Shown: positions 34,445-45,899, numbered from the stretch's first letter. The stretch: 64,000 bases of DNA from Otatea glauca (GCA_036346275.1 CM070715.1:67753667-67817666); one strand, 5' to 3'. The notes: generated by a model not told the origin, from the letters alone. Made by a program: numbers and translations.

Positions 34445-35336
34445 TGTTGTATATCTATGTATTATTTTTGTTTTAGATTTGAAAATTAAGCTAATTTTCA
34501 AAATGATTAAATACAACAGGCAAGATAAAAGACACCACATATTTCTGTAAAGTAGATCGATCCACAGAGAAAAAATAGGAGAATTCTTACGATTGGCTTG
34601 ATGACGAAAAGGAAGCAGCGCAGTAGCGACCGGCCGTAGAGGAAGTAGTCGACGCCGTGGATTGCAAGATGAAGAACTCGAGCGGTCGCGCATTTGCGCT
34701 GCCCAGAAACCTTATTGCCGCCCGTGCGGTGTTCTCTCGGCGCAGCGGTTCGAGATCCCGCTCTCCTTGCCTCGCGGTGCACGCCGAGAGGAAGGCCGGT
34801 GAAGAACGAGCACAGCACGAAAACGCAACACAGATCACCATGGATGAACACAAGTATCAGAGCCAAAAATCAAAAAGCTCATTTCTGTCTGGACGTCTCC
34901 AGATTTTATATAGCCTCGCACTAGTAACGGTCACCATTAAATGCTAGTAACTGCAGGTCATTCAAATGACAGTTTCTATTAGAAACTGACGCCATTATCA
35001 CGGCGGTTTCAATTCTCAGTAAATGACCCCATTAATTCATTAACTGAAAATTAAAAAGGGTTTAAACGTACTAGGAATTTAATCCACGGCACGGCGACTC
35101 GCGATGTCGCAAGTCACGCGGAAAAAACACGCGAAAATACGAGGTAATTCGCGAAATACGCACGCGCGTGCGTGTGACTTTAGCCAGCTCCTCACCCTCC
35201 ATGTGTCTCATTACAAAATATGATGAAAGCTCTCCATTTTAAATTGGTATTCTCCTCTCTCAACTAGCAATATAGTACTATTATTTGTAGCTTTGGCATT
35301 AGAGATAAATGGACCACTTGGGCCTCATTTCTAACA
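34445..35336 (-). mobile_element. Copia-type solo LTR, 892 bp
   Basis: On the minus strand it starts TGTTAGAAATGAGGCCC (from 35336), a start common in plant copia LTRs, and ends ATATACAACA (34445). AGGCC flanks both sides exactly (34440-34444, 35337-35341). A minus-strand TATA box, TATATAAAA, lies at 34905-34914. Open frames at 34403-34947 on both strands fall in the transcribed part of the LTR and have no domain. It sits about 230 bp upstream of the glycosyltransferase TATA-like box, in the same transcriptional direction. Confidence 0.88.
34905..34914 (-). promoter_or_regulatory. LTR TATA box pointing toward the glycosyltransferase gene
   Basis: GAGGCTATATAAAATC on the minus strand is the core promoter of the solo LTR. 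Transcription from here would run toward 34200 and the gene. Confidence 0.6.
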
Positions 35337-35341
35337 AGGCC

Positions 35342-36000
35342 TCCTCACTGCTCGCGCGCCCGCCGTCCGCAGCAAGTCGGCCTACTCTCGCGCTCCTCCC
35401 TATCAGCCGTGCTCCCTGGGCAAGACAGCGTGGCCTCCAAGCACGATAGTCACGTCTTCTGTGGTAAGAAAGAGTGCTAGATTTACAATTTTATTAAAAT
35501 AAACATGAGTTTTGCAAAAATTAAGATAACAAAATAAGAAAAGTGATCACTTGGCAATGCAATGCAATGCCTTTCTTTACTTCGGTTAATCTCCTCTCTT
35601 CTGAGAATGATCATCTTGTTTTATTTTTAGATCGCGCCCGTTGGATCGGCCGCAGGCGCAAATCTCGATGCCCATCCCATCGCATCGCATCTAGAAGGCT
35701 CCTTACTAATGCAGGTTGACTCGTTTGGACTTTACCGTATGGGGTTTAGTGTTAATTGATTGATTGATTGCTTATTTAATTTAATCATGTGACGAGGGGT
35801 TAGGGGATCCGATGGGGTACACAGGTGCAGTGCAGGCTGTGCATGTGGAGCCACATGTCGGTGGCACTGGAACCCTACGGCCTTGGCTGGTCTTTTTTTT
35901 ATTGCACGGCACAGGGAGGTAGCCGACCCGAGACGACGGCGCCTTGCGTTGCCGACGTGGCAACGCTGACCAATGAAATCTAGAGCAAAACAACACGAGT
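35342..36000. other. Gene-free stretch
   Basis: GC-rich at the left (35340-35440), AT-rich after that. A 71-residue minus-strand frame at 35996-35781 has no recognisable motif. I see no transposon ends. It separates the solo LTR from the copia element. Confidence 0.35.
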
Positions 36001-36464
36001 AGTTGCTGTTTTAAAACAATGTTGCCACTCCTTGATTAACCACGATATACAAAGAACAAATAAGTAGCACACATAATATAAGGGCCTGTTTGTTTTAGCT
36101 TTTGATTCTGGATTCTGGTTCCAAAAGCAGAATCAGATACAAACAGCCTGATTCTAGAATCCGATTTTGACAATCCACCCAACTCATATACACTAGAATC
36201 CACAATCCACTTCATATGTGCTTTTGGATTCTAGCTTTTGGAGAATCAGCTTCTCAAAAACCACAATCCAGAATCAGCTTTTAGAGAATCCAAAGCTAAA
36301 CAAACAGGCCCTAAGAAGGAATTCTGTTATCTCACTTTATTAGATTAGTTCTCTTGTGAAAGGATGTCAAATATATAGTAAAATGCAGCAAATAATAGAT
36401 TCAGATTTGTCCATATAGAAATAGTCTAACCGAATATAAAATCAAATCAATCTATATCTTAACA
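36000..36464 (-). repeat. 3' LTR of the copia element, interrupted by a MITE
   Basis: On the minus strand TGTTAAGATATAGATTG starts at 36464, directly after a purine-rich tract (plus-strand CTCCCCTTT, 36465-36473). It is homologous to the LTR fragment ending at 8932. That homology continues on the far side of the Tourist element (36082-36311). The outer end, near 36000, was not fixed. Confidence 0.6.
36082..36311. mobile_element. Tourist-like (PIF/Harbinger) MITE, 230 bp
   Basis: The ends are GGGCCTGTTTGTTT and AAACAAACAGGCCC, exact inverted repeats of 14 bp. The direct repeat TAA lies on both sides (36079-36081, 36312-36314), as for PIF/Harbinger elements. The interior is palindromic, with AATCAGCTT and TTTTGGATTCT repeats. 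It is inserted in the copia LTR. Confidence 0.9.
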
Positions 36465-36699
36465 CTCCCCTTTGGACGAATACCGCGTAATGCACATGTC
36501 TTATCAAAAACTCCACTCAAAAATCCAATGGAAAAAAGAGACGAAGAAAAGAGTACATTGCACTCACACATTGTGTTACATTAGTTGCCTCATTAAAAAC
36601 CTTCATGTGAGAAAAACTTCAGAAAAACTCACTTAAGAGAAAAATAGTACAACTTATAATCTTTTGGATTTAAAGTAGAATCTTCAGGATTATTCTAAT

Positions 36700-38133
36700 G
36701 GTCATGATTCAGGGATTTACTCCCTCTGAACTCTACATATCTCTAAGTCGTCTCATTCCAATGCCGTTGACATATCTTTGGAATGTAGATTTTGACAAGG
36801 ACTTAGTGAATAAATCTGCAAGATTTTCACATGACATAGTTTATAGAATCTTTACCTCACCATTCTTCTGGAGTTCATGAGGATAGAAAATTTTAGGAGC
36901 AATATACTTCGTGATATTGCTTTTTCACATAACCCATTGTATTTGTGTAACACAAGCAGTATTATCTTCATGATAATTGTGGGGTATCGACGATGTTAAC
37001 GCCACATGACTTCTGGATATGGTTAATCACATGTCTCAGCCAAACACACTCACGTTAGGCTTCATATAAAGATATAATTTCTGAGTGTTTGGCAAAAGTA
37101 GCTACCAAGGTCTGCTTAAAAGACCGTCAAGAAATGGTTGTATCACCACGGAGAAACACAAAAACCAGTATGAGATTTGGCACTGTGGGGATCAGACAGA
37201 TAGCCAGCATCCGTATATCTCACCATAGTTAAGTCTTGGTTCTTCTGGAAAAATAATCTATGATCTTGAGTACCTTGGAGGTATTGAGTAAAGTATTGAC
37301 ACCAGCCCAATGTCTTCTGGTTAGAACTACAATGTGTCTAGCTAGCAAATTTACTGCAAATGAAATATCAGGGTTTGTGCAATTCATAAGATACATAAGT
37401 GCTCCAATGACGCTTAAGTATGGGACTTCAGGTCCTAAGACTTACTCATTTTCCATCCTCGGTCTGAAAGGGTCTTTATCCACTTCAAGGATCCTTACTA
37501 CCATAGGGGTTTTCAAATGATAAGATTTATCTATATTAAATATTTCCAATATAGGTAGACTAGTGTACAAAAATTTCTTTTGGGAAATGCTCTAGCTGCA
37601 AGCTTAAGCAATTATTTGGTTTTACCAAAATCTTTCATCTCAAACTTCGTCGTAAAGAAAGAACTTGCTTCCTTTTTCTCCTCTATGGTTATGATGATAT
37701 TTAGATCATCGACATAAACTAAGATGACACAAAATCCATTCTGGGATTTCTTTATGAACACATAGGGATAATCATCATTGTTGGAGCATCCCTTCTTCAG
37801 GAGGAGCTCACTAATTCGGTTGTACTATATTCTCTCCGACTGTTTTAATCCATATAGTAATCTCTGTAGTTTGACGCTATACATGTTGCGATTTCCTTTA
37901 TTAGGATTCAGAATTGACTCCTTTAGGGGCTCATATAAATATCCGTATCCAGTGACCCATATAAATATGCGGTCACTACATCCATCAACTACATTAATAA
38001 ATTTAAGTTAGCTGTCGTTGATATCAAGTATCAGAACTTTATTTCATTCATTACAGGAGAGTAAATTCCATCGTAATGGATGTCGGGTCTCTGCATGAAC
38101 CCTTGTGATACAAGCCTCGCTTTATATCTCACG
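36700..38133 (-). pseudogene. Ty1/copia RT C-terminal part and RNase H
   Basis: Reading the minus strand from 38133, RYKARLVSQGFMQRP opens the section, followed by the tract around YLYGSLDTDIYM. Next come the RT/RNase H linker VLGPEVPYLSVIGALMYLMN (about 37440-37380) and the RNase H motifs (EDNTACVTQIQ, then ITKYIAPKIFYPHELQKNGE). The end is ENLADLFTKSLSKSTF (about 36830-36770). Together these are the copy-making half of a copia polyprotein. Many stops and frameshifts break it. The 5' half of RT lies at 39780-40108, beyond a nested solo LTR. Confidence 0.85.
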
Positions 38134-38138
38134 ACTTG

Positions 38139-39774
38139 TGAAGGACCATGTGGAGGTTCATCCATGTTTGTGATGAGTATTTGACTTTATTTGAGCAAGG
38201 TGTGCTCAAGTTTGAGTTTGATTTGGATTGATTTTCAAAATGAAGCAATTTGAGTTGTTTCTGCCAGGAGTGGCAGTACCGGTCGTATGGACACGGTAGT
38301 GATGAGTTGCATGGTTTATTGCACATCTTTGTGGCATTGCTATGTGAGGAGTTTCCTTGTTTTTGATGGTTGCAGGACGACGGTGCTAGGTCATGGTGAG
38401 GCGAAGGATGACCGGGACTAGGTGAGGAGCGTCGGAGGTCCAAACGGTTGGGAGATCGCCGGAAGATGATCGGAGACGGAGTCCGGGCAAGTCAAGAAGA
38501 CAAGTAAAGGAGATGATGCTAGCTAGATGCCGCGTGGATCAATGAGGACCGTCGGATTGAGGTCTAGTTGATAGGTTAGCGGGTCTAGGTAGTATGCTTT
38601 GAAATCCGTGCAAGAAAACCCGGTATGTGTGTGGGTTTTGGGTTAGCCCTTGCATGGCTGTGTGTGTGGGTTAATCCTAGCCCTTAGATGAGTGCTCTAG
38701 GGTTGAGGGACTCATCCAAGGGTGGTAGGTGGCCCAAGAGTAGTATAAATAGGGGTGGAGGGGTAGCCTCCTTCCCTTGAAGGTGTTGAGGTTTTTGATG
38801 CTCATTTGAGCTTTGCCCACATGAATGTGAGGCTTTGTAACCTCCCCTTCCAGAAATGAAAGTTTTATTCATCCACCTCTGAATTTATTTTGCGCATTTA
38901 CATTATGTCTTTACTTTACGCAATTTAAATTCAGCATTTACTTTCCCGCAATTACATTCTCGCAATTTACTTTCAAGTAATTTGGATTTGCCTCCCCTCC
39001 TTCTAAATGCTGCTGTTCTTGGATGTTTTGAGTGTGTTCATATGGTTTTACATCTCTTTTGCACTCTTGGATTGAGTAGAGAACATCTTTTCTTTCAAGT
39101 TCCAACTTTGTTCTGAACTTGTTCTTCGCGCAGCAGTCAGTGTTTGATTTTTGTAAAAATATAGAAAAATCCTTTTTGAGTGATTCTTATTGGAGGAGGT
39201 GCGGGACTCTGATATCCGCTTGCAGAAAAATTTTGGAGTTCACTTGTTGTACCGTTTGGGCGCCATGAGGTGAAAACCGAGCCCCAAACGTTCTGCTCGA
39301 AGTTCTTGACCAGACTGTGTTCTTCGATTTTTCGTGTTTTTTTGTAAGGCTTTTGCGGAGAAATTTGGTGGAGTTCTTCAAGACTCTGATGCTCACAGGA
39401 GAAAAAGTCTCAAAATTTTGTGAGCTACAGAAATCCACCAACCTCCTGTGCAAATTGAGGACAAGTTCTGGGAATTCTGTTTTGCTTTTCTGAAAGTGAC
39501 TTTTGTGATTTGAATTGATGTCCTTTCTAAAAGCAAGAGTTTGAATTGATTCCTCTTTATCTTGGACACTAGACAACCAGGATTGTGACTCAAAAATCCC
39601 CACATATTTTATGGTACTTATCCATGCAAGCTTGGGGTACACATAGTTGTCTAGTTTTTCGGGTTTTTCACAATTCCTTTTGAGCGATCTTGTCGAGGTT
39701 TTTGTTGGAGTATTTTGGGGGAATTTTTATTTGCGACCATTCACCCCCCCTCTGTTCGCCATTTCGGTCCTTCA
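38139..39774 (+). mobile_element. Solo LTR, 1636 bp, in copia RT
   Basis: It begins TGAAGGACC (38139), ends GGTCCTTCA (39774), and has the exact 5-bp duplication ACTTG on each side (38134-38138, 39775-39779). It is the same family as 9680-11317 in the opposite orientation, and very similar throughout by eye. The TATA box is at 38744-38751. The last part (CATTCACCCCCCCTCTGTTCG) resembles the 3' edge of many grass LTRs. It separates the N-terminal part of copia RT from the rest. Confidence 0.88.
38744..38751 (+). promoter_or_regulatory. LTR TATA box
   Basis: GAGTAGTATAAATAGGGGTG is identical in core to the sister LTR's box at 10704-10711. Confidence 0.6.
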
Positions 39775-39779
39775 ACTTG

Positions 39780-40108
39780 GTTATTTTTATTCTTCTTCTG
39801 GATGAAAACCCAGTTTGATCCTACAAGGACCACTTTAAGAGGTTCGGTCAACAAGACTAAATAGTTTCCTCTATTAAGAGAGCGCAATTATGCCTAAATT
39901 GCTTCTTTCCATTTGACCTTATATGAGAACTTCTGGCACTCTGCCATGAACTTTGGTTCTGGATCCAGATCAACCAATGTTGAGGCGAAATATATATTGA
40001 CAATTGTAGTCTTTTACTTATACAACTATCCTAAATCACTTTAGGGATATCTCTTCATTAATTTCTTTCAGCTCCTCATGATTTCCCACAACATGGAGTC
40101 TAGGCGTT
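39780..40108 (-). pseudogene. Ty1/copia RT N-terminal part
   Basis: The minus strand contains DPEPKFMAECQKFSYKVKWKEAI, the usual opening of the copia RT domain, followed by degenerate segments ending WVFIQKKN just before the solo LTR at 39774. The same protein resumes at 38133, so the LTR split this RT. To the right the copia sequence stops near 40108. Its integrase part is found only at 53200-54507. Confidence 0.8.
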
Positions 40109-42352
40109 TCGACTTTCCAGCGTTAGATTATGCACGCAAAAATTCGTTGGGTCAATGGTAACAGCTCCATTTATGGCGTCGTAAAATCTTGAGACGCGTA
40201 TCTCCACCATTAACCGCACGTGCCCCTCCAAAAAACTTCCTGCCGTTTCACTGTCATTTTCACGCACACAAGCTTTCGAACCCTCTGCAATCGGCTTCAT
40301 CATCGTCTTCAGGATCCCGAAATTGGCTTCATCATCGGGGGCTACATCACGACATTGTGTTTATGTCAATCTACTCCCTACCCAATGATGCATCATCGAG
40401 TAAGGAATCGGGGGCTACAGGTAACTCTGTACCTTTGTTCTATTTCCTAGTCGATAATGTTATCGATTGGAGCGCTATAGGTACAATTTCTTTACTTTCT
40501 TTTACATGCAATTGCACGTATTTACTCGATCGCGTACTTAGCATGTCAGCAAATAAAACCAATGTGTGGCCATGCCTGAACCCAATGACGAGCAATTCTA
40601 TCATGCACGCATACGAGCACTAAATTGTCAGACATCTAACGCTCAGCGGACGGCGGGAGACGAGACCTCTAGTCAATTCTACATGCGTTGCTCAGTAAGT
40701 TCATGTTTGCTACAAAGTCTAAGTTATATGGTCGATGAAGACTTGCAAAAACTATGCAGTTTTACTGTAACTAATATAGCGTTTATGTTATATGTGGCCC
40801 CTCCGAGTACTAGCTCAGGGGCTAAGGCATTTGATGAATGTTTTTCTAGCCCTGTGTGCAGGTACAATTAGGTATGCGCTTTACTGAGGGTCTATAAATA
40901 CTAAGTCAGATTTGCATCTACTCGTGCTACTCTATTTCATCGACAAGGAAATAGTAGGCAAAGCACAATGGACAAGTACATTAATTGGTATTATCATGAA
41001 AGACTACAGCAACATCAAATATTTAGTTTTTACATCAACATGACTTGGCCTAAGAGTCTTGGTTGGCATCGTCGTCATCACCATCAAGAGACAGATCCAA
41101 CTAGACAACGAATCCCTCAGCAAGGTCTTTTGAGGACTCGATGTCATCGGCAACCTCGTTCGCCTCGCATGCAAATCCTTCGTTTAATATCGAGAGGTCC
41201 AGGCCCAGATGATGGCTCTTCACCAAGCCAAGCACGTGAGAAGTCGCAAGATGCGCAGATGTAGCCATGTGCTTGAGGGTTTCCGATTGTAGAGTGGCAA
41301 GCGCCGCATCTACTGCAGCCTTTTCACCCTCGACCACCTTCTTGCTCGCCTCCGCCTTGTCTCGGCTAACCTTGGCCTTGAGTCATGCAGCATCGGGAGC
41401 AGCTTTCTCGGCCTTCAGTTTCTCTGACTCCACCTTCAACTTCTTCTCCTCCCCTTCTGCTTCTTGACCTCATCTTTGGCAATTCATAGCTTGACCCTAA
41501 GTGCAGCCAGTTCGGTGTCTTTCATCTTGAGCCACTCATTTTGTTGATTGGCATGCTCGTAGAAATTTTCCACCTTGCGCAGGGTATCTGCAATGTGCTG
41601 TAGAAAGAAGCCAAGAGGTGTCAAAAAGCAAAGTAGAGGATAAAGCAGAGCGTGGAAAAAAGATTGGTTGTAATTGCATACCTGAAACTGGGGCTTCAGG
41701 ACAAACCAATATTCCAGAGGCGCTTGAGAAGTTGGAGGAGGTGGAGTTGTTGTTGTGGTAGCAGTTGCCAAAGAGGGAGCTGCGACGGTGGCAACTATGC
41801 CGAGAGACGACAAGGCAGCTGCGGTGATGTCATCGACCGCGCTGCTAGATGCCCCTTTCCTGCAGGAGATTTTCTACATGACATCTCCAAAGGAAGAAAG
41901 AATCGCAAAGAAAGAAAGGAATGGCTACAGTTCCAGATCGAGGAATTTATAGGCCAAAATCTTCTCTCCAGGCGAACGGTATATTCCCCGTGGCATGGTG
42001 CTTCGATCGGCTCGAAAGGTATAATGATGACGCTGCACCCATCTTGACGTTACAGACGAGAGCAATAAATGCTCAACTACCCAATGTTTAGATTTTTTGA
42101 ATTTTTTCCAACTCTGCTCGGAGTCGAGTCGATGAGTCGATATCGAGTAACTTGCAATTACCCTGAGGACTCGATACGGGTTGATGGCAGGGCGCTCGAC
42201 CCAGCACATCCCTACTCGATACTCAGCGATTCCCAATCTACTCGAATCGTTCAACCACAAGCAGGCGAGGCATTACTCGACCAAGCGAGGCCTTGGCAGT
42301 AATCGACCAAGCGCTTAAGCGGACCCTCCACTGAACAGAGTTCGGGGGCTAC
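40109..42352 (+). repeat. Gypsy internal 3' region upstream of a 3' LTR
   Basis: No sense-strand coding is recognised. The motif TCGGGGGCTAC occurs at about 40337, 40414 and 42342-42352, the last directly before TGTTGAATATC (42353), where it acts as a polypurine tract. The region holds an antisense coiled-coil ORF (40955-41813). The left boundary is the copia RT near 40108. How this gypsy piece relates to the one on its right is unsettled. Confidence 0.45.
40955..41813 (-). pseudogene. Antisense coiled-coil ORF of the left gypsy fragment
   Basis: The minus strand from 41813 encodes a proline/threonine-rich linker ending LEYWFVLKPQFQ. After a probable 84-bp intron (41681-41598, GTATGC...CTACAG) it continues HIADTLRKVENFYEHANQQNEW and a heptad-rich, Ala/Glu/Lys-rich section. 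It closes with SHHLGLDLSILNEGFACEAN and an acidic tail (about 41220-41050). Frame breaks at 41480-41340 disable it. It is antisense to the adjacent 3' LTR (42353), a placement like that of the accessory antisense ORF in Tat/Grande-type gypsy elements. No function is known to me. Confidence 0.5.
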
Positions 42353-43032
42353 TGTTGAATATCTAAATATGGGGTATGAGCACGTGCAGGATACACGAAG
42401 GATATTTCCTAACGACGTATAGAGGCTACGGATATCACGGGCCTATTTCTATGAGATAAGATATGCACGGAAATGATAATTCCATATTAGGAAGGACTCG
42501 ATCATATTCCTGTTACGAGGAAACCAACTCGAGCATGCCTGATATTTTGGGAAGTTTGGATATGCTATGAAGATCACACGACGATGGACTCCTCATCAAA
42601 TATGATCTAGTACTCCAAACTGACTACAACTCAACTTGAGGCCGGGCTACCCTGACTATATAAGTACGGGGGTAGGGGTCCACAAGGGAAGACGAGGAAA
42701 AAAACTAGAAGACTTCCAAGCCAGATGAAGAGAAGACTTTGAGAGCTTTTACGCAGAGCAACCTGGAGTCAATTCGTCGATTCTTCGTCAACCTCCAACC
42801 TTAGCTTAGCCTTAGCCTGAGTTTGATTGTCCTTGTAACTAGGTCTAGACACATTGCTCTTGCTCTGTATTCCATCCACCACATACATATATCATCCACA
42901 CAAGAAGTATGGTGTTACTCCGTCGAGGGGCCCAAACTTGTCTACATTGTGTGCCTCCGATTTTATGCTTGACTCTGATAACCGAAAGGTACCCGAAAGT
43001 ATAAGTTTATTGTTGATTTCTAACCTTCGACA
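42353..43032 (+). repeat. Gypsy 3' LTR (about 680 bp)
   Basis: It starts TGTTGAATATC right after the purine-rich GGGGGCTAC. A TATA box lies at 42657-42664 (GACTATATAAGTACGGGGG), followed by a leader-like region. ACCTTCGACA at 43032 is a plausible end because the plant-mobile-domain coding sequence starts there. The end is inferred, and no target duplication was established. Confidence 0.5.
42657..42664 (+). promoter_or_regulatory. LTR TATA box
   Basis: GACTATATAAGTACGGGGGT sits about 300 bp into the LTR, a normal core promoter position. Confidence 0.6.
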
Positions 43033-45576
43033 CACCCTCTTGGATGTAGCTGAGCTTTGCTGTTTGAGGTTGGACAGAGAGCAGATATCGGCTTTTAGTG
43101 CCAAGCCCCAATACAAGTTGATCCAGATCAAAGGTGAAGGATGGAGCAAGTACATTGACAATAACAAAGGTACTGGCCCTGTATCAGATGAAAAGCATGT
43201 GGCTTTCCTAAACCTCTGGCTCAATTGATTCATCTTCTACGGTGCTTCCCTTGGACCAACTCAAGTTTACCAAGTGTTGGCCGAAAAGTTGGTAGAAGGA
43301 CATCGACAAGCACCGGGAAAAATGTTTCTCGGAGTCGTGTACCAGATGGTGCACATAATTCGTAGTCGACTGTTCACTGGGATGGGTTCACACTCGGTCG
43401 GCAACATAGGCGGTCCCCTTTGGTTCATCCAGACTTGGCTCTATTGCTTGTTTAGCCGATCATTCAAGGTAGAATCCACTAATATGACCCCTTTCCTCCT
43501 AGAAGAAGTCCCAGAGAGCCAGTATGTTGTGTATAGGCATAGCCGATCGCTTGGGCAGAGATTCATCCTGTGTTATGGTAGTGAGGCTAAGATAAACCCA
43601 ATCGGCTCAAGGAAATACTTAGTCTTCTTCCTTCAACTCAGCAATGAAGATTTCTTCCTTCAACTCAGCAATGAAGATTTCGGCCAACGCGACTTCTTCA
43701 GCTACATAGAGGCCGGTGACTATCCATGCCCATCTTTTCTTCATCTATCTGCTGATAGCAACAGCATGCTTGAGAGCACGTTGGGCTTGTACAAGATCTT
43801 TCTTTCCCCAAGCACGTTGTCCGTCAGCTTTAACACAACGAATTGCACCTTCCAACCGTCGTACGAATTTTATCATCCGTCAGTTTATGCTAGACAACTT
43901 GGGTTTGGTCAAGTCCCCTCGGCTTTTTAGTTGCTCAATCGGCTTTAGCCCAGAGAGCATATTCGCAACGCTTCAGGGGCAAGTATCGTTCTGCACCTAG
44001 CCGATGACCTCCAGCTTTGGAGTCTGCTACATTTTTATCTCAATACTCGAAGGGCAGGGAGCTTCTCCTCTTTGTTTTGCCATTTCTATGGCTCTATATT
44101 CGGCGAAAAGAACTACGTCAGCTATTATCTCCAGATTTTTCCCAAATGTTCCCGACGAATCGATGGAACTGACCGATGCTGGCAAGACCTCAAGTTCCAG
44201 CAGCGAGTATAACACCCAAGGCTACACTAACACGAGCCTTGTAGATATTACCGGTGAGGTATCGGTTAATATAGACTTTTCTTCTGCCTTTAATATTTTG
44301 AACATTTTTGAACTCTTCTAATCGGCTATTTTCTCATTCCATAGGCCAAGTCAGCCGGAAAGAGGCATGCGGGCGAGACTTCGAGCACTGCTCCCCCTAC
44401 TAAGAAGCCTTCTGCCGGGATAGCAATAATGGGTTATTCATCAGGCACATTAGGAGTCTAGTCCTGCTCCTTGTCTGATCTTGAGAAGCAGTAGCCTTGT
44501 AAGTTCTTAGTCTATCAAGCTTACTTCATATAATCGGCTAGCTTTCAATGACTAACTTTTAGCCGATTACTCAATAGAGAAGAAACGTGTCCGCGCCAAT
44601 AAGAAGACATGGCAGCAAGGGCAGTAAGCCACAAGAGCAATCGGCTGAAAGCTCCCCCATGCTTCTTGTATCGTCGAGGTAAAATAAGTTTCTAAGTCAA
44701 TTTGTCCTCTTGAAAATAGTCTAGCATTGCCTAACTTCTAAACTCTTCTAGCAGCCATCTCTTTCTCCACTAGCATTTGTAGCTGATACTGACCTACCCC
44801 CTCCTCCGTCACAACCGACACCATCTGCCCAAGCTCCCCAAGTTACACCTTCCAAGGCTGCCACTCCTATAGCCAAGTCGACCAAGTCCGTGAGCAACGT
44901 GCTCCGATTCGATTGGTCTGACTTGGAAGATGACGTCGACTTGGGAGTGGAGAGCTTCCCGGAGGAAATCCGAAAGACCCTGGCAGTCTCTACGGATGCG
45001 TTGGCTAAGGTGACATCAGCCCTAGGCATGATGGAGAAACTCAACCACCTCTTCAACTTGGTCTGCTCCCTATCGGCTAAACTGCTAGAGAAGTCCCAAC
45101 CTCTATGAGACGCAATGGCAGCGGTGCAAGCCGATCTGCTAGAGGAGGCGATGGCTGCTTTGCTTGAGGTATGCCATTTAGACGCCAAGAAGAGCGAGGT
45201 GGAGGCAGCTAAGGCTGGAATTGCTTATCGGACAACACAAGCAGACCAAAAATTGCTTGACAAGTTGGTGGCCGACACAAGAGCTCTGAAGGACAAGTTC
45301 GATGATAACTCCAAAAACTTCAAGGCCACAAAGGAGATGGTACTGAAACTAGAATCTGCCAAGAAGTCGTTGGAGGAGCTGGTCAATGTGACTGCTTCTT
45401 TGGCCGAATCACAAGAACACCTGGCGACCGGTGCATCAGCTCTGAAAGACCAGAAACTTGGTATGGGAATGGCCATTGCATCGGTCAAGAAGCAAATGGC
45501 CAAGATCACTCCTGTCCAAGGGTCCCAGGAAGAAGACAACAAGATCCTAGAAGACGTGGAGGCAAATTATCGCTAA
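43033..45576 (+). pseudogene. Plant-mobile-domain plus coiled-coil ORF, antisense in gypsy
   Basis: The plus strand encodes a plant mobile domain (PMD, aminotransferase-like): TLLDVAELCCLRL (about 43033-43080), HVAFLNLWLN (43200), QVYQVLAEKLVEGH (about 43270) and GNIGGPLWFIQTWLYCLF (about 43400-43460). It also has an exact 9-residue tandem repeat, FFLQLSNED twice. A frame shift follows 43930, and homologous sequence continues to 44160. A later exon begins at a TTCTAG/CAG acceptor (about 44753). It has a proline-rich linker, then a long Ala/Lys/Leu heptad coiled coil (44890-45576). In-frame stops lie at 43226 and 45106. It is antisense to the gypsy pol at 45900-48830, as in Tat/Grande-type elements. 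Confidence 0.75.
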
Positions 45577-45899
45577 GGCCGCCTCTGTGCTATCGTCTTT
45601 GGGGGCCAGACTCCACAATTTGGGGCTTTAGTCGGCTTGTCTCAACTTAAACTGCAATGATTGTAATGGTGCTGCCTCGAAACAATATTTTGAATGTTTG
45701 TGTAATTGGCTTTTTAGTTTATTTCTAGTCTAGCCAGACTTAACTGCAACGAGTTAACTTGACCTTTCTCGACCGATAACTATCGTTAGCCGATTAGGAA
45801 CCAATCCAAACACTAGGGTAATACTTCTTTAAGTACTTTCCGTTAATCTCCTTAGGAAACAACACACCTTCCCGTGTATCCAAAATGTAAGAATTGCTA

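Noticed and set aside
34403..34947. Several frames of 76-119 codons upstream of the glycosyltransferase
   Set aside because: All lie in the copia-type solo LTR with exact AGGCC duplications. None has a domain.
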